From positions 3,348,001 through 3,412,000 of the forward strand of contig NZ_CP109130.1 of NCBI RefSeq assembly GCF_035917975.1: a stretch of 64,000 nucleotides of DNA. The letters are read 5' to 3'. The DNA comes from Streptosporangium sp. NBC_01756 (lineage in GTDB: Bacteria > Actinomycetota > Actinomycetes > Streptosporangiales > Streptosporangiaceae). The position numbers and the translations under genes are program-made. Every line of letters starts with the position of its first letter. Within the stretch, counting starts at the first letter, position 1. This document shows, one piece after another, positions 61,397-64,000 of this stretch. Below the pieces are notes generated by a model. The model was given only the letters and a program-made list of their open reading frames with translations, made no database searches and was not told the origin of the DNA.

Positions 61397-62272
61397 ATGG
61401 AGCGCGTGCCGCAGGAGGCCGATGCGGCCGAGGCTCAAGGAGCCGTGGCCGGGCGGACCCGGCGGTTCGTCGTCGGGGGTGGCGCACTTGTCGTCGTGGC
61501 GCTGCTTGCGTACTGGCTGGGAAGCAGCGGTGGGAACGGCGAAGAGGCCGCGCCCAGGCCGAGCGCGACGCCGACGCCCGGTGCGACGCTCACGGTGCCC
61601 GACGTCTTCAAGAGGGTCGGGCCGTCGGTGGTGGTCATCCAGGTCGGGAAGTCGCTCGGCACCGGGGTGATCGCGGCCGAGGACGGGACGATTCTGACGG
61701 CGCACCACGTCGTCGAAGGCACATCGGGCAGAGGCACATCGAACAGAAGCTCGTCGAACAGAGGCTCGTCGAACAGAGGCTCGTCGAACGAAGGTGCTGA
61801 GGACGTCACCGTGACGTTCGCCGACGGTACCAAGACGAAGGCCGTTGTCACGTCGTCGAATCCCAAACGCGACGTCGCGACCCTCAAGCCCGCGAAGCTG
61901 CCGGAGATCGTCGTCCCGGCGACGCTCGGCGGCGCCGCGACCGTGGGCGCGCCGGTCGTGGCGATCGGCAATCCGCTGGGCCTGGCCTACAGCGTCTCCA
62001 CCGGCGTCGTGTCGGGCCTGAACCGGACCGCCGACCGAACCGCCGAAGACGGCGACCTGAACGGGCTCATCCAGTTCGACGCCTCTGTGAACCCGGGCAG
62101 TTCCGGCGGTCCCCTCCTGGACGCTCGCGGCCTGGTCATCGGGATCGTCGTCTCGATCGCCGACCCGGGAGGCGACGAGGCGTTCGCCGGCATCGCGTTC
62201 GCGGTGCCGATCGGTGCGGCCCTGGGCGGCAGTGATGGCGACGGGCCGCCGGGCGACGGGCCCCAGATCTGA
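61397..62272 (+). CDS. HtrA/DegP-like membrane-anchored serine protease
   Basis: A 291-aa protein with one membrane helix (about 27-46: VVGGGALVVVALLAYWLG) and an extracytoplasmic trypsin-like domain. The triad is visible: His in LTAHHVVEG, Asp in NPKRDVATL, Ser in SVNPGSSGGPLLD. No PDZ domain. A low-complexity linker (RGTSNRSSSNRGSSNRGSSN) is inserted in the domain. ATG 61397. Confidence 0.85.
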   Translation: MERVPQEADAAEAQGAVAGRTRRFVVGGGALVVVALLAYWLGSSGGNGEEAAPRPSATPTPGATLTVPDVFKRVGPSVVVIQVGKSLGTGVIAAEDGTILTAHHVVEGTSGRGTSNRSSSNRGSSNRGSSNEGAEDVTVTFADGTKTKAVVTSSNPKRDVATLKPAKLPEIVVPATLGGAATVGAPVVAIGNPLGLAYSVSTGVVSGLNRTADRTAEDGDLNGLIQFDASVNPGSSGGPLLDARGLVIGIVVSIADPGGDEAFAGIAFAVPIGAALGGSDGDGPPGDGPQI

Positions 62273-62299
62273 CCGAAGCGTCACGAGAAGGAAGACCCT

Positions 62300-63289
62300 A
62301 TGACCTCGACCAAGTCCTCCGAGTCGGCCCATCCGCTCGAACATGTGCTGTTCGAGGTCAAACGCACGATCGTCGGGCAGGACGTCCTGCTGGAGCGCAT
62401 GGCCGTCGCGTTGGTCGCCGACGGCCACCTGCTCGTCGAGGGCGTGCCGGGCCTGGCCAAGACGCTCGCGGTGAGGTCGCTGGCCGCCGCGATCGCCGGG
62501 AGTTTCCAGCGCGTCCAGTTCACCCCCGACCTGGTGCCGGCCGACCTGGTGGGCACGCGGGTCTACCACCAGCACTCCGGGGAGTTCAGAACCGAGCTCG
62601 GCCCGGTGTTCGCGAACCTGCTGCTGGCCGACGAGATCAACCGCGCCCCCGCCAAGGTGCAGAGCGCCCTGCTGGAAGTGATGCAGGAGCATCAGGTGAC
62701 GATCGGCCGTGAGACGTTCCGGGTGCCCGAGCCGTTCCTGGTCATGGCGACGGAGAACCCGATCGAGTCGGAGGGCACCTATCCGCTGCCCGAAGCGCAG
62801 GTCGACCGTTTCATGATGAAGGTGGTCGTCGACTATCCGACGCAGGCCGAAGAGCAGGCGATCGTCGCACGAGCGCTGCGTCCGCCCGAGCCGCCGCAGC
62901 CGATGGTGACGGCCGAGGACCTGATCGCGATGCGGGCCCGCGCCCAGCAGGTGTACGTCGATCCGGCGATCGTCGACTACGCGGTACGGCTGGTCGCCGT
63001 GACGCGTTCCCCTGCGACGGCCGGGCTCGGCGAGCTGGAACGGTATGTCACCTACGGGGCGAGCCCGCGGGCGTCCATCGCGCTCGTCACGGGCGCCCGG
63101 GCGCTGGCGTTCCTGCGCGGCCGCGACTACGTCCTGCCGCACGACCTGTCCGAGCTCGCGCTCGACGTGCTGCGCCACCGCCTCGTGCTGTCCTACGAGG
63201 CCCTCGCGGACGACGTCGACGCCGACACGATCATCACCAGGGTGCTCGGGGCCGTCCGGGCGCCCGACGTCGTCCTGCAGAACCGCTGA
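62300..63289 (+). CDS. MoxR-family AAA+ ATPase
   Basis: A 329-aa AAA+ ATPase: an atypical Walker A LVEGVPGLAKTLAVRSL, Walker B LLLADEINRAPAKVQSALLE, sensor-1 MATENPIESEGTYPLPEAQ, and a C-terminal lid. MoxR proteins act as chaperones for metal insertion or protein maturation together with DUF58 and VWA proteins, as the next gene indicates. Confidence 0.92.
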   Translation: MTSTKSSESAHPLEHVLFEVKRTIVGQDVLLERMAVALVADGHLLVEGVPGLAKTLAVRSLAAAIAGSFQRVQFTPDLVPADLVGTRVYHQHSGEFRTELGPVFANLLLADEINRAPAKVQSALLEVMQEHQVTIGRETFRVPEPFLVMATENPIESEGTYPLPEAQVDRFMMKVVVDYPTQAEEQAIVARALRPPEPPQPMVTAEDLIAMRARAQQVYVDPAIVDYAVRLVAVTRSPATAGLGELERYVTYGASPRASIALVTGARALAFLRGRDYVLPHDLSELALDVLRHRLVLSYEALADDVDADTIITRVLGAVRAPDVVLQNR

Positions 63290-63295
63290 GCTGCC

Positions 63296-64000
63296 ATGGC
63301 CACCGCCCCCGAGAGGCTCCTGCTCCGCCTGGAGTGGAAGGTCGTCCGCAGGCTCGACGGCCGGCTCCAGGGCGCCCACCGCACCGCGCACCGCGGCTCC
63401 GGGATCGACTTCACCGGGTTACGCGCCTACGGCGACGGCGACGACGCCCGGCACATCGACTGGAACGTGACCGCACGGCTGGACGAGCCGTACCTGCGAA
63501 TGTTCACCGAGGACCGCGAGCTGACGGTGTGGCTCGTCCTCGACCGGTCGGCGTCGATGGCGGCCGGCCGACCGGGGCGCGGCAAGCACGACGTACTCGC
63601 CGAGCTCGCGCTCGTCCTCGCTCGGCTGTTCGGCCGGGGCGGCAACCGCGTCGGCGCCCTGCTGTTCGACACCGGGACGCCGCGCGTCGTGCCGCCCGGC
63701 ACCTCCCGGCGGCACGCGCTGCGGATCGGCGCCGAGCTGGAACGCACCGCCAAGGCGCGCGGCGGCACCACCACCGACCTGGCGGAGATGCTCGACGCGG
63801 CCGGACGGCTCGCGCGCCGCCGCGCACTCATCGTCGTGCTGTCGGACTTCATCGGCGACGGCGACTGGGAGCGCTCGCTCCAGCGCCTGGCCCGGCGGCA
63901 CGAGGTGGTCGCCTTGCGGATCGTGGACACGGCCGACGACGTGCTGCCCGAAGCCGGGCTGATCGTGGTCGAGGACGCCGAGACCGGCGAGCAGCTCGTC
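63296..64000 (+). CDS. DUF58 domain protein, N-terminal part
   Basis: The first 235 residues of a DUF58 protein, cut by the window edge: GSGIDFTGLRAYGDGDDARHIDWNVTAR is the signature, followed by a VWA-like core (VWLVLDRSASMAAG). The ATG at 63296 lies six bp after the moxR stop, so both are co-transcribed. Confidence 0.92.
   Translation, partial: MATAPERLLLRLEWKVVRRLDGRLQGAHRTAHRGSGIDFTGLRAYGDGDDARHIDWNVTARLDEPYLRMFTEDRELTVWLVLDRSASMAAGRPGRGKHDVLAELALVLARLFGRGGNRVGALLFDTGTPRVVPPGTSRRHALRIGAELERTAKARGGTTTDLAEMLDAAGRLARRRALIVVLSDFIGDGDWERSLQRLARRHEVVALRIVDTADDVLPEAGLIVVEDAETGEQLV

Noticed and set aside
61337-63391. A 684-codon minus-strand frame opposite HtrA and MoxR
   Set aside because: Composition is that of antisense high-GC DNA; both plus-strand genes have complete catalytic motifs.

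Overview
The window is high-GC chromosomal DNA of a filamentous actinomycete. The most likely home is a Streptosporangiaceae-type genome (Nonomuraea, Streptosporangium or a relative). This rests on the codon bias, the frequent GTG starts and the gene families (FmdB zinc ribbon, CpaB/SAF protein, VanY-type peptidase, a pSAM2-like integrative element). The genus is inference and no 16S rRNA is present.

Left backbone (1-6.9 kb): galU (partial), 5-formyltetrahydrofolate cyclo-ligase, a K+/H+ antiporter, an FmdB-type protein, an MTA phosphorylase, a SAF/CpaB protein, a D,D-carboxypeptidase, and an intact tRNA-Arg(CCT).

Accessory region (6.9-53 kb): the 3' half of the tRNA recurs as a 49-bp near-perfect repeat at 48572 and as a more diverged copy at 52970. 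This is the footprint of site-specific integration at the tRNA. Inside lies an AICE (actinomycete integrative and conjugative element): Nudix (Pif-like), integrase, excisionase, HUH rolling-circle initiator, small transfer/Spd proteins, FtsK/TraB pump, SCO3933-like regulator and GntR regulator with operators. Around this core sits a dense defence-like cargo. It includes a 1490-aa SF1 helicase with a C-terminal PD-(D/E)XK nuclease, overlapping a HEPN/Abi-like gene. It also includes a single-chain type ISP restriction-modification enzyme, a resolvase-like protein without a visible catalytic serine, a Ser/Thr kinase with helical repeats, a HipA-like kinase with a DUF3037-like partner, and a membrane protein next to a STAND ATPase (NB-ARC, TPR, SEC-C). 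Two of these genes (kinase and STAND) are split by clean IS insertions; in silico removal of the IS plus one target duplication restores each frame exactly. Several IS3 and IS5 remnants fill the gaps.

Second, decayed element (53-60 kb): immediately after the third tRNA fragment a second HAD phosphatase repeats the module found next to the intact tRNA. It is followed by scraps typical of an AICE: the C-terminus of a GntR regulator, two small overlapping ORFs, an XRE/DUF5919-like protein, two Nudix copies truncated at almost the same point, an HD fragment and an IS701 fragment. Ordinary genes are interspersed (VOC proteins, AlkD-like protein, ArsR-SRPBCC-VOC operon).

Right backbone (60-64 kb): quinone oxidoreductase, HtrA-like protease, MoxR ATPase and DUF58 protein (partial). 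The window therefore reads as a tRNA-Arg integration hot spot with tandem accretion of related elements and a defence island, part of which has been inactivated by transposons.
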